A DNA stretch of 64,000 bases from Branchiostoma lanceolatum (taxonomy: Eukaryota > Chordata > Leptocardii > Amphioxiformes > Branchiostomatidae). This document shows positions 10,501 to 23,400 of the stretch, in pieces. A model generated the notes under the pieces. That model did no database searches, was not told the origin of the DNA, and saw nothing but the letters and a program-made list of their open reading frames with translations. The DNA is taken from the NCBI RefSeq assembly GCF_035083965.1, contig NC_089726.1, positions 15,629,501 to 15,693,500 on the forward strand. Direction: 5' to 3'. A program made the position numbers and the translations under genes. Each line of letters opens with the position of its first letter. Positions within the stretch are counted from its first letter, which is position 1.

Positions 10501-12505
10501 TACACCGATGAAACAAGCTTCTGAATAAGTGGAAAGCTACATGTCGTAGCTTACATGTACAAACAAAGTTTTTGATTTTTTCTCTTGTATTTGCAAAATA
10601 ATGTCACTGAGTGGATATTAACATATTGATTTACCCAGCATGTTGAAAATAATACAATGCAATACAGTAACTATATATCCAATGAAGTAACACATTCTAA
10701 GAAAGAAATGATTTATATTTTCAGACCCAATCCCTTCTACTCTCATCACAAGCAAAGATATGACATCATGGGAGGTGATGTCATCAGGTGACCAGGTTAC
10801 AGTGACAACTATTTCCACCATGGCAAAGGATCGTAAAGAGCAAGAGTCCCTTAGATCACCTACAGACTCCAATGTACACGGAACCCACCCTGATACATCT
10901 ATAGCAGGTAGGGCCACACCTGCATTTTCAAATCCAACTAAAACAAATGGAGTAGAAGACAAAAACAGCCTAATAAGGGAAAAACCAAGCTCTCAATCAC
11001 AGCAGGGACTTCAGAGCCAATCAGAACAGTTTTTGAATGGCCAATCAGAGCAGTCATTCAAAAACCAATCAGAGGAACCTTTGAGCAGGCAATCAGAGGC
11101 ACTCTTGAAGAACCATTCAGGGGAGCCATTGAGCAACCAATCAGAGCAGGAGAGAAGCAGACAGTTTCATCAACAGTCAAGAAACTTATCCAGTAGCAGT
11201 AATGAGTGCAGCAGCTCAATAGTGTCAAGATCAACTCAATCACTGAGTTTATCTGATAGTTTCAGTCAAGGAAGTTACTCCCTCAATGAGGAAGAGGCTG
11301 AGTCCAACAGTTTGGACAAGTCAGCACATGAAGTTTTCTTACGCCAAAGTGAAATGGAAAAGGAAACTGAAGCAAAGTTGGAAAATGACTTTGAGTTGCC
11401 AGTGAGAGAAGTTAAGATTCCGTCCCTAGCTTCCTTCAAAAGACGCCAGAAAGTAAGGCTAACATTCCAACAGGCGTCAGAAGACTTGGAACATTTTCTA
11501 ACTCATGGCACAGAGAAGTATGGAGCCCACAATGTTCAACAGTACAATGTAAAACGAACAGAGAGAACTGTGCATAACGGGAATGTTAGCCGTCAAGGAG
11601 TTCGTGAAACTGTTTTAAAGCGTGAAAGGCGAATTGGAAGTGGAAGACTACGATTGGTGGATGAACTATCCAACATGGGTGACCATATAGAAGAAATCTT
11701 GAACAGTTATGGTGAGGGTAAAGGTACGAATGCTCAGCCAGACAAAGAGTATATAGAACAAAGATTAGAAACAAAGAATCATGACTCTGAAGTAGCAACA
11801 ATTGTAGATGAGAGAACTGGTGAAAAGACCATGTCAATTTGGACAAAACAAGGAGCAAGACCAAAGGGAAGTAGTAATGTTACCAAAGAAGATTCATCAA
11901 AATTCAACGGAATGAACGATCATGGAATCCAAAGGCTGAAAAGAACAGAAGGGGAGGGCACTGAATCTAACTCCAATGCCTCATGGGAACAAGAGGAGGA
12001 AGAAACCATTGACTACGGTGGGGAGGGAGTTAGTGAGGAGGAGTGGCAGGATAGTGATGCAGAAGAAACTGATGACGAATGGGAGGAGGAGGATGAGAAT
12101 GATGAGACAGAGACTGATGAAGAATACAGTGAGGATGATGAAGAATACAGTGAGGAGGATTACGACAGCTACAACAACCAACAAAGGCCTTTCTATCCTA
12201 CTGACCAAGAGAACTACTATCACCAACCTGATGAAACTTACTCTCACTACCCTAACCATAACCCACCACCATACCAAGAAGAGTATCCATCCTATGGTGA
12301 AAACATGAATGCACACAAGTTCAGTGAACAGTACAGCAACGCCCCCTACTGGAGTGTACCAGAAAGAACAGCCATAGGTGAAACTTGGTGCTGTTGTGGG
12401 AGGAGAGACTGTGTGAGGAACAGGTGGCTGTCCACCTGGGCACGGGCCTACTCTTCACAGTGTTTGTACATGGCAGCTATGCTTGGCAACAGAGACTTTA
12501 GGTAG
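1501..12505 (+). CDS. DDX20: DDX20/Gemin3 DEAD-box RNA helicase, complete, 11 exons
   Basis: ATP-dependent RNA helicase of the SMN complex, which assembles Sm cores on snRNAs in the cytoplasm and nuclear gems. Exons: 1501-1699, 6227-6321, 6969-7137, 7560-7674, 7945-8087, 8523-8661, 9386-9444, 9540-9622, 9886-9991, 10323-10424, 10725-12505. All junctions are GT-AG and phase-consistent, giving 996 residues (human about 824). Motifs in order: Q motif FERPSPIQ (48-55), motif I AKSGTGKT (72-79), PTREIA (104-109), DEAD (177-180), SAT (209-211), LVFSN, RGID and HRIGRAGR (361-368). The last exon encodes a long disordered tail with repeated QSEQ units, a block related to the Gemin3 C-terminal region, and an acidic stretch near residues 825-880. 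The start is the first ATG in frame; upstream in-frame codons are non-ATG. Helicase-core identity to vertebrate DDX20 is very high by eye, including [18 protein letters not shown]. Confidence 0.95.
1700..1817 (+). other. start of DDX20 intron 1
   Basis: Intron sequence between the exon 1 donor and the tetranucleotide microsatellite. Part of it resembles the tail side of the antisense LINE, but I cannot fix a target-site boundary. Confidence 0.3.
1818..2043. repeat. (CTTC)n tetranucleotide microsatellite
   Basis: About 225 bp of nearly pure CCTT units with a few substitutions near 1961 and 1996. It abuts the 3' end of the antisense LINE, so on the LINE strand it reads (GGAA)n and may be an expanded LINE tail. 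Long open frames across it are artefacts of a repeat without stop codons. Confidence 0.95.
2057..5017 (-). pseudogene. LINE ORF2: endonuclease and reverse transcriptase, one nonsense mutation
   Basis: The frame runs from about 5017 to a TAA at 2350-2348, then continues open in the same frame to the stop at 2057-2059. The downstream part carries the conserved CR1-like C-terminus ([14 protein letters not shown]). A single nonsense codon therefore separates the main 889-codon frame from the last ~96 codons. The endonuclease ([13 protein letters not shown]) comes first, then the reverse transcriptase: [49 protein letters not shown]2 overlaps ORF1 by 40 nt in another frame and has no ATG until about codon 33. 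It would nick DNA and copy LINE RNA if intact. Confidence 0.88.
4978..5829 (-). pseudogene. LINE ORF1: PHD remnant, coiled coil, RNA-binding domain
   Basis: The frame is open on the minus strand from just after a stop near 5830 to the stop at 4978-4980. Its first 40 or so codons contain WYHAKC and, further on, CHWYCQNC, the second half of a PHD/ESC-type zinc finger common in CR1-like ORF1 proteins. Next comes a heptad-rich coiled coil (about 5670-5470), then a basic RRM-like region starting [15 protein letters not shown]1 proteins of this kind bind LINE RNA and act as chaperones. The natural start codon and the first zinc ligands are missing, so this copy is not expected to make a full protein. 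Confidence 0.75.
5830..6226 (+). other. rest of DDX20 intron 1
   Basis: Intron sequence from the truncated LINE 5' end to the exon 2 acceptor (TTTTTCTAG at 6218-6226). No gene or clear repeat seen. Confidence 0.4.
8703..8832. mobile_element. MITE with 19-bp perfect terminal inverted repeats
   Basis: ATACAACACGGTGTATTCC at 8711-8729 is exactly reverse-complementary to 8807-8825, and the match extends imperfectly outward to about 8703 and 8832. The 77-bp interior is GC-rich and non-coding. It sits in DDX20 intron 6. The structure fits a small non-autonomous DNA transposon. The superfamily cannot be told from this copy. Confidence 0.7.
9100..9200 (+). mobile_element. 3' fragment of a dispersed tRNA-type SINE
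   Basis: The stretch GCACGTAAAAGAACCC followed by GAGTAGGGGTGACCC matches the tail portion of the element at 23573-23990 and, inverted, the fragment at 52310-52410. No tRNA-like head is present here. Confidence 0.55.
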
Positions 12506-13620
12506 TAACAAATAAATCATTTTAGAGGGGGCATGCCAAGATCTAGGCTTCAAACAGTTGTACATTTTGTACATTGCAATTGTATTAAATGGAACAGCAA
12601 GATAATGTATGACTATTTTTGAATGTGGCAGATTTTTGATGCCTTATGAATTCCATGTGCTCTATTATTGTTAACTACATTTGATTTTCTATGATGTATG
12701 TCCGGGAATTTAGAATTACGTCACTAAGGAATAGTACATATTTATACTATATTATTAAGTCAAATATAGTTCAGTCGCCTGCTTAATAGTAAGCTATATA
12801 ATTCTTCAATTGTACCAAATTTTTGTTTTGGCTCTTTGATAACTTACCCTTTACTTTTTTTTGGTTTTGAAAAGTATAAAAAGCAGGTAAATGAATTATT
12901 CTTACCTCTACTATTAGTCAAGCCTTTCAACCCTTACTTTGCTAATATGTGCAATGTATTAGAGAAAAAATGTAAACCATGAAGAGCAAGGCAATTTGTA
13001 AAAACAAACATTGATTTTATTACAGTTGTACTGCAAAGTAGGACACAAAACATTCCTGATAAAATAAAGTGAAATATGATACAAGCATGATTGTGTACAA
13101 AGTTCCATTGCAATATAGCATCATTCACAAAAAGTTTGAAAACTAAGTGTTGATAGCAAAGATATTGTGAAATCTGTTCTAAATCTAGTGTCTATATAAT
13201 ATCCATAGAATACACAGTAATGTGTAGTACATTTTTAGATTTTCAAATTCACTGCAAATCATAGCAACTCAATTGAAGAACATTTCTGTTTCTTAGAAAT
13301 CTAGGGTGAGGTAGTACAACTGTAATAGACTCTGTACATGATGGCTTATATTCCTGTGCAGCGCAAAAACACATGTTAGTGCAAAAATAAATCTCTTGTA
13401 AGTATTGAAATACAACCTAATCATTTCTTGATTTATATGGTCATGCAACAATAAATCATTGCCATTCTTTAAATCTCTGTTAAAAGCATTTTGTACGTAA
13501 TCATTTGTGATCATGTGGCTCTCAAAATTTTAGATGGCTTTTCTTGCATTTAATGACATTAATCTGTCAGTGACATATACATGTTGTAGTATTGCTTGTA
13601 AAACAATCAATTAAGAGGAA
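12506..13620. other. convergent 3'UTRs of DDX20 (+) and LRRC74 (-)
   Basis: AT-rich sequence between two genes facing tail to tail. Candidate poly(A) signals are AATAAA at 12511-12516 (close to the DDX20 stop) and 13063-13068 on the plus strand, and AATAAA on the minus strand at 13022-13017. The two transcripts could overlap. No other feature is seen. Confidence 0.5.
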
Positions 13621-13621
13621 G

Positions 13622-14445
13622 GTTTCAAAGAGACACCTCTTAGCTCTGGTGTAGGCAGCTGTAGTGTGATTACAGAGAGAGACCCCTCAGCTCCTGCAGT
13701 GTAGGCAGCTGTAGTGTGGTTACAGAGAGAGACCCCTCAGCTCCGGTGTAGGCAGCTGTAGTGTGATTACAGAGAGAGTCCCCTCAGCTCCAGTGTAGGC
13801 AGCTGTAGTGAGGTTACAGAGAGAGACCCCTCAGCTCCGGTGTAGGCAGCTGTAGTGTGATTACAGAGAGAGACCCCTCAGCTCCGGTGTAGGCAGCTGT
13901 AGTGTGATTACAGAGAGAGACCCCTCAGCTCCGGTGTAGGCAGCTGTAGTGTGATTACAGAGAGAGACCCCTCAGCTCCAGTGTAGGCAGCTGTAGTGAG
14001 GTTACAGAGAGAGACCCCTCAGCTCCAGTGTATGCAGCTGAGTGAGGTTACAGAGAGAGACCCCTCAGCTCCAGTGTAGGCAGCTGAGTGAGGTTACAGA
14101 GAGAGACCCCTCAGCTCCGGTGTAGGCAGCTGTAGTGAGGTTACAGAGAGAGACCCCTCAGCTCCGGTGTAGGCAGCTGTAGTGAGGTTACAGAGAGAGA
14201 CCCCTCAGCTCCGGTGTAGGCAGCTGTAGTGAGGTTACAGAGAGAGACCCCTCAGCTCCGGTGTAGGCAGCTGTAGTGTGATTACAGAGAGAGACCCCTC
14301 AGCTCCAGTGTAGGCAGCTGTAGTGAGGTTACAGAGAGAGACCCCTCAGCTCCAGTGTATGCAGCTGAGTGAGGTTACAGTGTAGGCAGCTGAGTGAGGT
14401 TACAGAGAGAGACCCCTCAGCTCCGGTGTAGGCAGCTCTAGTTGC
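13622..14445. repeat. 47-bp minisatellite spanning the LRRC74 stop codon and 3'UTR
   Basis: About 17 tandem copies of a 45-47 bp unit with core CAGAGAGAGACCCCTCAGCT and a variable tail (CCGGTGTAGG or CCAGTGTAGG). The right-hand unit, read on the minus strand, encodes the last residues of LRRC74, including PELRGLSL and the TAA stop at 14402-14400. The remaining copies are downstream, in the 3'UTR. Units differ by a few substitutions and 2-bp deletions, showing expansion by unequal exchange or slippage. There are no unique spacers. Confidence 0.95.
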
Positions 14446-17400
14446 TGCCGTTCTCGTTCCTTCTCCAGTTTCTCCACCCTGGCTGCTCTCCTGGCCTTGT
14501 ACCTCTGCTCCGTGCGGAAGATGACTCTCCCTGTCATCAGCTCCCTGGGACACAAGAAGCAAAACATGTGAGTTGGACTTTACTTCATGACTAACTCAAA
14601 ACAAAGCTCAAATAATCACAATTTTGATTTAGTAATCCTTTCTTTCTTTGTGATGTATTTAGAATCTATAGGATACTTGCACTCACTCAATATGTATATA
14701 TATTATAATATATAAGTGTAAACACACATATGCATACAAAATATTGTTCAGATACAGGTCTGTACCTGTAACTGTACTTGATGTTATGTTCAAGTGTGCA
14801 GCCCTAGGTCTGACTCATACAGGGTCAACCAGCTAACAGCATGGTGGCAGCTATGTTGGCATGTGCATTCACCCTTTTCAAGACAACTTTGCCCTTAGTG
14901 TAAGATTCTTGGCCAGTTCTCAGAATATCATACTCACTGGTAGTCTATTCTGCCATTCTTGTCAGTGTCAAGCTGGGTGATCATCTCATCCAACTGGTCC
15001 TAAACAAATGGAAGTAGGAAGAAACATTACGTGTTTGACATATCAGTCAGTTCAACCAAGTGTTGTCCTTCATCTGACTTTTCACAATACAAAATCCAAT
15101 ATAAATTATACCTCTGTCATTGGTTGAACATTCTTTAGGGTGGTGCACACACCGTAAAATACATTTCAAAGTTTGAAAACTTGTTGAATAGCTTGCTGCA
15201 GGCATCTTTCAACTGTTTTACAGTATGACACCTTGAAAACTGTCAAAAGCGCCCCCTACCTCATCCACTGCCAACCCCAGCTCCTGCACCCCTCTCTTGA
15301 ACTCCTCTGCTGAGATGTCTCCGCTCTGGTCCTTGTCAAACTGTCGGAACATGTCAATCATCCTCATCCGGTTCTCCTGCACGAACGTGTCCAGGATGGA
15401 CATGGCACTTGGCGGCTGGAGGTAAAATTTACAAACAACATTAACCCCTTTTCTTTTGTTTCCTTTAAGGCCATGTTGATTAGATTATATGGATGACATC
15501 CATGACATTGTTCATCCTTTCTGACCACATAGATTTTCATAATGAAGGCAACCTTTTTTTTGCCAAACTTTTTTTTTTATTCACACGCTCGCACGTTTTG
15601 GGGTCCCCAGAGGATGTCATCCATATAATCTAATCAACATGCATTGGCCTAATCATTTTGTTACAAACTGGTGTTTGTGTTTATGATGACATTGAGCATC
15701 ATGATGATCTGTAAAAACTTGTGAAAGAGTCGTAAGTCACAGGTCTGTAACAGACATTACAGGGCTCAGAAAATGAATTCCGAAGATACACTACAAAACT
15801 TACAAACTTTGGGAATTTGATTGAATTATCTTTTGAGTGACTTGAAAATGACATGCAAGCTGATGACTTTTTGAACACTTGTTTTCTGATCCTTGCAATG
15901 CCTGTTTAAGTCTGTAACTGACTTGTCACACTTATTGTGGGTCATGAAAAGTCATACTGCAGTTTGCCATGACCACAACACCTTAGGCTCCCCTGTGTGT
16001 TCTCTTCGGAAAAAAGGCATTGATTTCAGTGGGGACAGCCATATGTTCCAACAGCATTATTTTCCAACACCCCTATATATTAGTGTTTGGGGGGGTCAGA
16101 AAATAGGGTTTTTGGAATATAGTGGGGTTGGAACATAGTAGGGTGTTTCGCCCAGAACCGAGAGGTCACGGGTTCGAAACCACTGCTACGCCCCAATGTT
16201 GTGCCCTTGGGAAAGGTACTTTACACGACTTTCCTCTCTCCACCCAGGTGTGAATGGGTACCTGACTTTGGTTGGGGAAGGTCGTATTGAGGTCACTTGC
16301 TGGCGCCGAATGGCAGCCTCACAGACCCTTGTGACAGTTCCACAAAGTGCAAATGTGGAGCAAGTATGTATCTGTTGTGTATTATGTGATTGTAATTCCT
16401 GCAGCAATTCAGCACTGGCTGCCATTGCACAGGCAAATTCTGACCAATAAACAAATAAACCATAGGGTTATATACCACAGACTTCATTACTTTCTACTGT
16501 GCAATGTGAATTTTACAGTATACCTGCACAGCAAGCACCAAACAGTTCGTGTATATGTATAGTGTTTAAAAACACTGAATGTGGGTGGGGTTACCCAGAA
16601 GGAATCATCTTGGTTTTCATCTGGGGGTGAGGAATCATCTGCGGGGTCGTAGTTTGCGTGACATCCCTGCCACATCTCCATGATCTATCAGATTTATTGC
16701 ATCAAATTTTGTAAATAGCAATTATTTAATCTAGCTTGATTGTGTTGTATCCTGACTGAGACAATGACCATTCATTATGCTTTACATCCAATATCAAAAG
16801 TACTGTAATTCACTTTATCTTCACGGTGTAAGGAAAATGGACATTTTCACTGAACTTTAACTTCACTATGGCGGTAAGTGATTTACAGAACAGATGTGTG
16901 AAGGAATCATTAAGTTTTTTTCACGGTGGTGATAAGTTCACGGTACAGAGGTGACTGGAAACCGTGAAAAAAAGTTACAGTCACTGTGAAAGAAACAAAA
17001 ATTACAGTATGTAGATTAAGTGAGAATTTGTTGAGAAAGCATCAACAGAAAATTAAGGCTAACTTTTAAGATAGTTAAGTTAAGTTAAGAATTGTTAAGT
17101 CATAGATTTTTACAGTATCTTTTGCACAAGGATGTCCATAGCATGTTGCATAAAGTTTTGGTCCAAGTGTGTAAAACGGAACACAACCTTACTGATTTAA
17201 ACGTCTATCTAAACCAAAGAAGTTGTGTCACATGGATAAAACCTACCGGCACATATTTGATCTTCTCGTACCCCCCGAGTCCCCCATGGATGATCTGGAT
17301 GCCTCTCATATCCTCCAGTTCCCTGATGGACTTGTACACCTCCTTAGTTACTGTGATGTCCTGGGAGAAAAACACACAGCAGTGTTGACCACAGAAGTTA

Positions 17401-20400
17401 AAACAACATGAAATATACATAATTAGTCATCATTATCCCATGTATTTCAACTTCAACTTGATTAAATACCCCCAGATAACCCCGTGAGGGGCAAAGTAGG
17501 GGGGGAGGAGGTCCCAGGCTAAGGCGGGCAGGCCTCCAGCCTGGCGCGGTATGACTCAACGGTGGGAGCCGTAACAACCGCGCCAGGAAAAGTACAAAGC
17601 TGGCTGACAAATTTTCACAAAAGGATAGACAAAAAGTTTCAATCCAATTGCTTTTAAGGAACTTCTACCAACTTTTCAAATATATTCCAAACACCTGATC
17701 AAAATTATTATTTGCTTACTGGTGAATGATTTATTGTTTATTGATATAATCTTACTCATAGTTTTCAGAAATTCTCACCTGTAGTCCCAGCACATTCAGT
17801 GTTGTGTTCTTTTTCTCCAGCACCTTCAGCAAGGCTTTCACTCCCTCATCTCCTATGGCATTGGTTCCCAACTATAGCGGTAAAGGAGGGCAAGAATTAG
17901 CCTCAGTGTGCGATCCAATTACTCCTGGAAAAAAATCAGGGTAGCGAGTGTAGAAGCCCCATTTCAGTGATCGGATGGCATTCAGACTAGGCTATAATCA
18001 GCTGTGCATAATGTCAATATCGGCGCATCCCATTCAGTGTACCCCATGCAGTCTCACACTTTTTTTAGTAGATAAACAATTCAAACTCCTATGATTGCTG
18101 GAGATTTTACTGCTCTGAGGACTACCATGTTTTATTTGAACAAGGACTGACCATGAGAGTCTCCAGCCCCTCGTTCTTGCCCAGACCCAGGCTGAGTTTC
18201 TTGGCTCCCTCCACAGTAATCCTGTTGTTACTGTAGCAGACAGACAAACATATTTCATCATACATGTAGCAAGGTCATATGTCAAGTTAACATTTCAGGC
18301 TAAGCAGTTTCTAGGAAACATTTTCATAGATCTAAAGGAAATGATTTTTTTAAAGATATGTTTTGTTATGTGTTCTGTAATGTTTTATTATATGTGGGTC
18401 ACAACACCAGCATAGCTGCCTGTGTCCCACGTGTATTGCACCGTTGCAATTCTAATAAAATAAGATAAATTTATTATCTCCATGAAAAAAGGCTTTTTCA
18501 TGAGATACTGTTTTGCTTGCGTTTGGTGTCTGTGTGTATGTATGTGTCACCGGACGCTTAAAGTCGCCATAACTGTAGAACCTGTACATGGATTGAAATG
18601 ATTTTTGGTATGTGGGTGGGTGTCAGGTGGAGGAAGGTCAAGGTCGATTTTGGGCTTCCTGGCATGTGTGACTGGAACTGCAATGGCGTATTTGTTAAAA
18701 TCTTAAATGTAGAAGAACTGAAGAGTGGATGGACAGATCGTCATGTTCTTTGGTACACAGGTAGGTTAGACCAAGTTGTACACACTTAAGTGCAAACTAT
18801 GCAAATGAGACCGAATTTGCATAAGTAAGGAGGTAAATCGTTTGCATGTGTGTCGTCGGATGCTTAAAGTCAGCATAACTGTAGAACGTGTAGATGGATT
18901 GTAATGATATTTGGTATGTGGGTATGCGCTGGGAGGAGAATGGTCAAGGTCGATTTTGGGCCCCCTGGTTTGTGTCCCTGGAACTGCAATGGCCTATTTG
19001 TAAAAATGTTCTAAAGGGGTTTAACTGAAGAGAGGAACAACAGATTTTCATGTTATTTGGTACGCTGGTAGGTTGGACGGAGATGTACACACTGAAGTGC
19101 AAATCATGCGAAGTTATTGTGTTTGTGTGTGTGTGCGCGTGTGTATGTTTGTGTCACCGTGTTTGTATGTATGTGTCACCGGACGCTTCAAATCAGCATA
19201 ACTGAAGAACGTGTGGATGGATTGAAATGATATTTGGTATGTGGGTAGGTGCTGGGAGGAGAATGGTCAAGGTCGATTTTGGGGCCCCTGGTATGTGTCA
19301 CTGGAACTGCAATGGCGTGTTTGTAAATATTTTCAAAGGAGAATAACTGAAGAAAGGAGCGACAGATTTTCATGTTATTTGATACGCAAGTGAGTTGGGC
19401 AGAGATGTACAAACTGAAGTGGTAATTATGTAAATTTGGACTGAATTTGCATAAGTAATGAGGAATATCTACTTCTCCATTGTGGGTATGGGCTTTGAGG
19501 TCACACCTGTTGAATCCATTGGTCTCTTATCTAGGGCGAGTATTCCCCAATTCCCAACAGCTGGTGGTTCCGCTGCCCAAATCCAAGTAGATGTAAGGGT
19601 GGTAACTCTACTAATGGTGTTGCAGAAAGTTATATGTACCTTTTGTTTAATAGTACGGATGTTATATTTAAAATGTAGGTACCTTTAGAACAGGTCAATA
19701 CACCTGACAATAATTTATGCTAATGAGGACCTAATTCGCATAATTTATGCATAATCGTGTATTGCCCTAACCGTAAAAGCTGTGGCTGTCATATGTGAGA
19801 TGTAGGTACCACTAGGAAAGGTGAATACACCTGGACATAAATTATGCTAATGAGGACCTCATTTGCATAATGTATGCAGAAACTTGTATTTCCCTTACCA
19901 TAATAGCTGCAGATATCATATTTGAGATGTAGGTTCCTTCAGGAAAGGTTAACACACTTGTCCATGAATTATGCTAATGAGGACCTCATTTGCATATTTT
20001 ATGCGTAAATGTGTATATCTCCTACCGTAAAGGCTATGGATGTCATATTTGAGATGTTGGTACCATTAGGAAAGGTAAAAAAGCCTGGCCATAAATTATG
20101 CTAATGAGGGCATCATTTGCATAATTTAGGCATTTCCCTTGCCGTAAAGGCTACGGATGTCATATTTCAGATGTAGGTAATTTTAGGAAAGGTGAACACA
20201 CATGGCCATAAATTATGCTAATGAATATCATTTGCATAATTTATTCATAAATGTGTATTTTCCTTACCGTTAAAGCTACGGATGTCATATTTTAGATGTA
20301 GGTACTTTTAGGGAAGGTGAATACACCTGTCCATAGAATATGCTGATGCGGACCTCATTTGTATAATTTAGGTATAACCTTGTATTTCCCTTACTGTAAA

Positions 20401-23400
20401 GGCTACGGATTTCATATTTGACATGTAGGTACCTTTATGAAAGGTCAGAAAACCTGGCCATAAATTATGCTAATGAGGAGATTTTGCATAATATATGCAT
20501 AACCCTTACTTTAAAAGCTACTGATGATATATCTCAGATGTAGGTACCTTTAGGAAAGCTGAACACACCTGACCATGCTAATACAGACCTTGTTTGCATA
20601 ATTTATGCAGAAACTTCAGGATGCCCTTACACTACAGTAAATGCTAAGGGCGTCATATTTGAGGTGTAGGTAACGGGAGGGGAATATCCTGCATTTTCCC
20701 GAAAATGTTGCCTTTCTAGGTTCTATTACGTGGATACCCTCTGGCACACAAAACAAAACAACCAGCGGCAACAACAAATAACTAGGGAAAATAAACACAT
20801 CTCATATAAAAACAAATTTCATGGAGATTTTGGGTCTTCGGACTCTTGTTTCAATTGACATAGCAGGAAACAGAGATTAGAATGGCATTAACTGAGACAC
20901 TTAAAACAAGATAAAAGTTTGATACATTGTACATGCTAAGTGATACATACTGTACAGTAATACCTGACACATTCAAACACAGCAAAACTAGAGTTTAGAT
21001 ATTAGTTCATCATGATTTGTAGACTTCTTTACCCACAGAAATATCTGTAACATTACCTGAGGTCCAGCATTCTGAGAGTCTTGTTGAACCTTAGTGCCTT
21101 CCCAAAAGCTATTGCTCCCAAATCACCCAGGCCGTTCCACGACAGGTCTAGGACTTCCAGGCTCTGGTTCACCTGGATTAGAAAAAGACAATAGAATAGG
21201 TTTTTGTCAAACATGTGCTGTTCAAACATGTATGTACACAAACCGTGCAAGACCATCATTTGTTGACTCTTAAATCAGCCTGTGACAATGCATGTTGAAA
21301 AAATAAAACTTCTCATTTTACCAGAGATGCAATGACAATGCATAAAAGAAGTGTTTTATTACTCTGAATATTTGTCTAAGACTTGAAACACCTTCAAACT
21401 TTAAGAATAAGAAGAAGACAAGAACACTTGACATGCTGACCTTGATCCCCATGGCGATGGCCACACCTCCCTTCAGTCTTAGATGGTTCCAGCTCAGGTT
21501 GAGACAGTTCAAACCCTCGTTTGCACCCTGAAATAAGTCAAGACTTTAACTTCATATCCATTGAAAGTGCACTGATTGAGATAAAGATCTTACAACTTAC
21601 AGTAACATTATAAAACACACAGAAACAGAGAGAGAAATATCAAGGGCTGCATTTCTTATTATAATCGTAAATCTTACAATGCCAGCTCCGAGGAAAATGC
21701 CTCCCAGCTCTCCAAACTGGTTCTGACTCAGGTCCAGTGTTGTCATGGTAAGGTTTGTCTTCAGGGCTTCTGCAAAAGTCTTGGCTTCGTGGTCACCTAA
21801 CTGGTTAGCTGAGGAAAAAGTCATGAATGGACACTGTCAGTCAGTTTCTCTGAAGAAGAACGTTTTTTGAAAACCATGAAATTAGTACGTTTCTTATCAA
21901 TACTCAAGAGGAATACCAGAAGCAATAAATTGGAACTGAAAAAAATCATCGTTTTTTTTACTGAAATAGTTCTTACCTCTCAATATTAGAGTCTTTAAGT
22001 CAGAATTAGTCTCCAACATACTGGCAATGGCACTTCCACCATGGCCAAGAAAGTTTTCTGATAGATTCTGGAACAATTTAAGCATATTTTGTTAGTTTGT
22101 GTGAGACAGCTTTCAGGTGTGAAACCAAACATGGCAATGAAATAAGTTTATATTACATAAATTATCAGACAACATCTGTACATTTATGCAAAAAGACAAA
22201 AAGTGTTTTTTCACACCCACCATTTCAAATATGTAGGAGCTGTCCTTCACAGCGCTGGCTATGGCTACCGCCCCTTCTACACCCAGATGGTTGTCCACCA
22301 GGTCCAGGTGTCTCACACAGACGTTTTTCTGTGAAAAACCAATTCAACATCTGTGTGAGACCAATTGCAAAGGTCACTTTCATTCACCAGGTCTATTTGC
22401 AATAAGACTAAATAGATAATTATTAATTGTCTTGTACAAAAGAAAGACATGTTTATGCCTGTCTAAAATACTTATCTGTACCGTGGCGATCAACATAGTA
22501 CACAAAGTATACTTAGTACATGGATGTTCAAAGTCAAGTGCTTTGTGAAAGTAAAGTTATTTTGGAAACCAAAAGATAGATATCATACACGAATTTAAAA
22601 CAGCCATTTGAAACTACTTCCAAATTAGCTGTCACTACTAAATGGTACCTGACTTGACAATGTGTGGAAGAGTGTGTCAAAATCAAACACAAATTTGTAT
22701 CTGAAAAAAAAAGGAAGGAAGTGTCTCATAACAGAATGTGTTTCAGATACCCTTAGTGCCATGGCTAGTGGTCTCCACCCTCTCTCTCCCAGGTAGTGAT
22801 GTCTCATCACCAGGTGTTCATCTCCCAGGTGTTTCATCAGGTATGTAGCTGGGACAACACCTGTAGTATAGAACAGGTCAAAACTATATCCACAAAAGGT
22901 GGCACTATCTAACACAACTTACTGCTCATGGAACAACTGGGAAAGTTTACTATTCATGTGTAGATATTTAACTTAAAGATGTCAATAAGCTACAAATGAT
23001 TTGTTAATGTTGTTTCTCTTTAAAATGCATTCAGCTATACGCCATGTATACAATCATGTACTTTCATCATCAAATGTGCTTGTGAGTACCTACCATCCTT
23101 TTTACACTGTTCTTTATACAGGTGCATTCCTGTTGGGTCATAGGGCTTCTCTGGAGCTGCAAAAATACATGATATCATTTGATTAAGGTGTCTAAGAGCT
23201 AGTCTATTTTGTAATGTGGCCATCAAATGGACGAGTGGCTTAGACACAGGATCAAGAGGTCTCAGGTTCAATTCTTATCATTCCTTGGCTCCACGTTGTG
23301 TCCTTGGAAAATGCACTGTTTGCGACTTTCCTCACTCCACACAGGAGTAACATGGGTATCTGACTGCGGTTTGGGAGGTAAAGGCAATGGAAGGAAGGAG

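Noticed and set aside
13622-14445. CRISPR-like regular repeats
   Set aside because: Units are directly contiguous with no unique spacers, and the context is a eukaryotic gene 3' end; it is a minisatellite.
16139-16220. A tRNA gene with box B GGTTCGAAAC
   Set aside because: No full cloverleaf can be drawn, and the downstream body is repeated at 23222 and 23573, so it is a SINE head.
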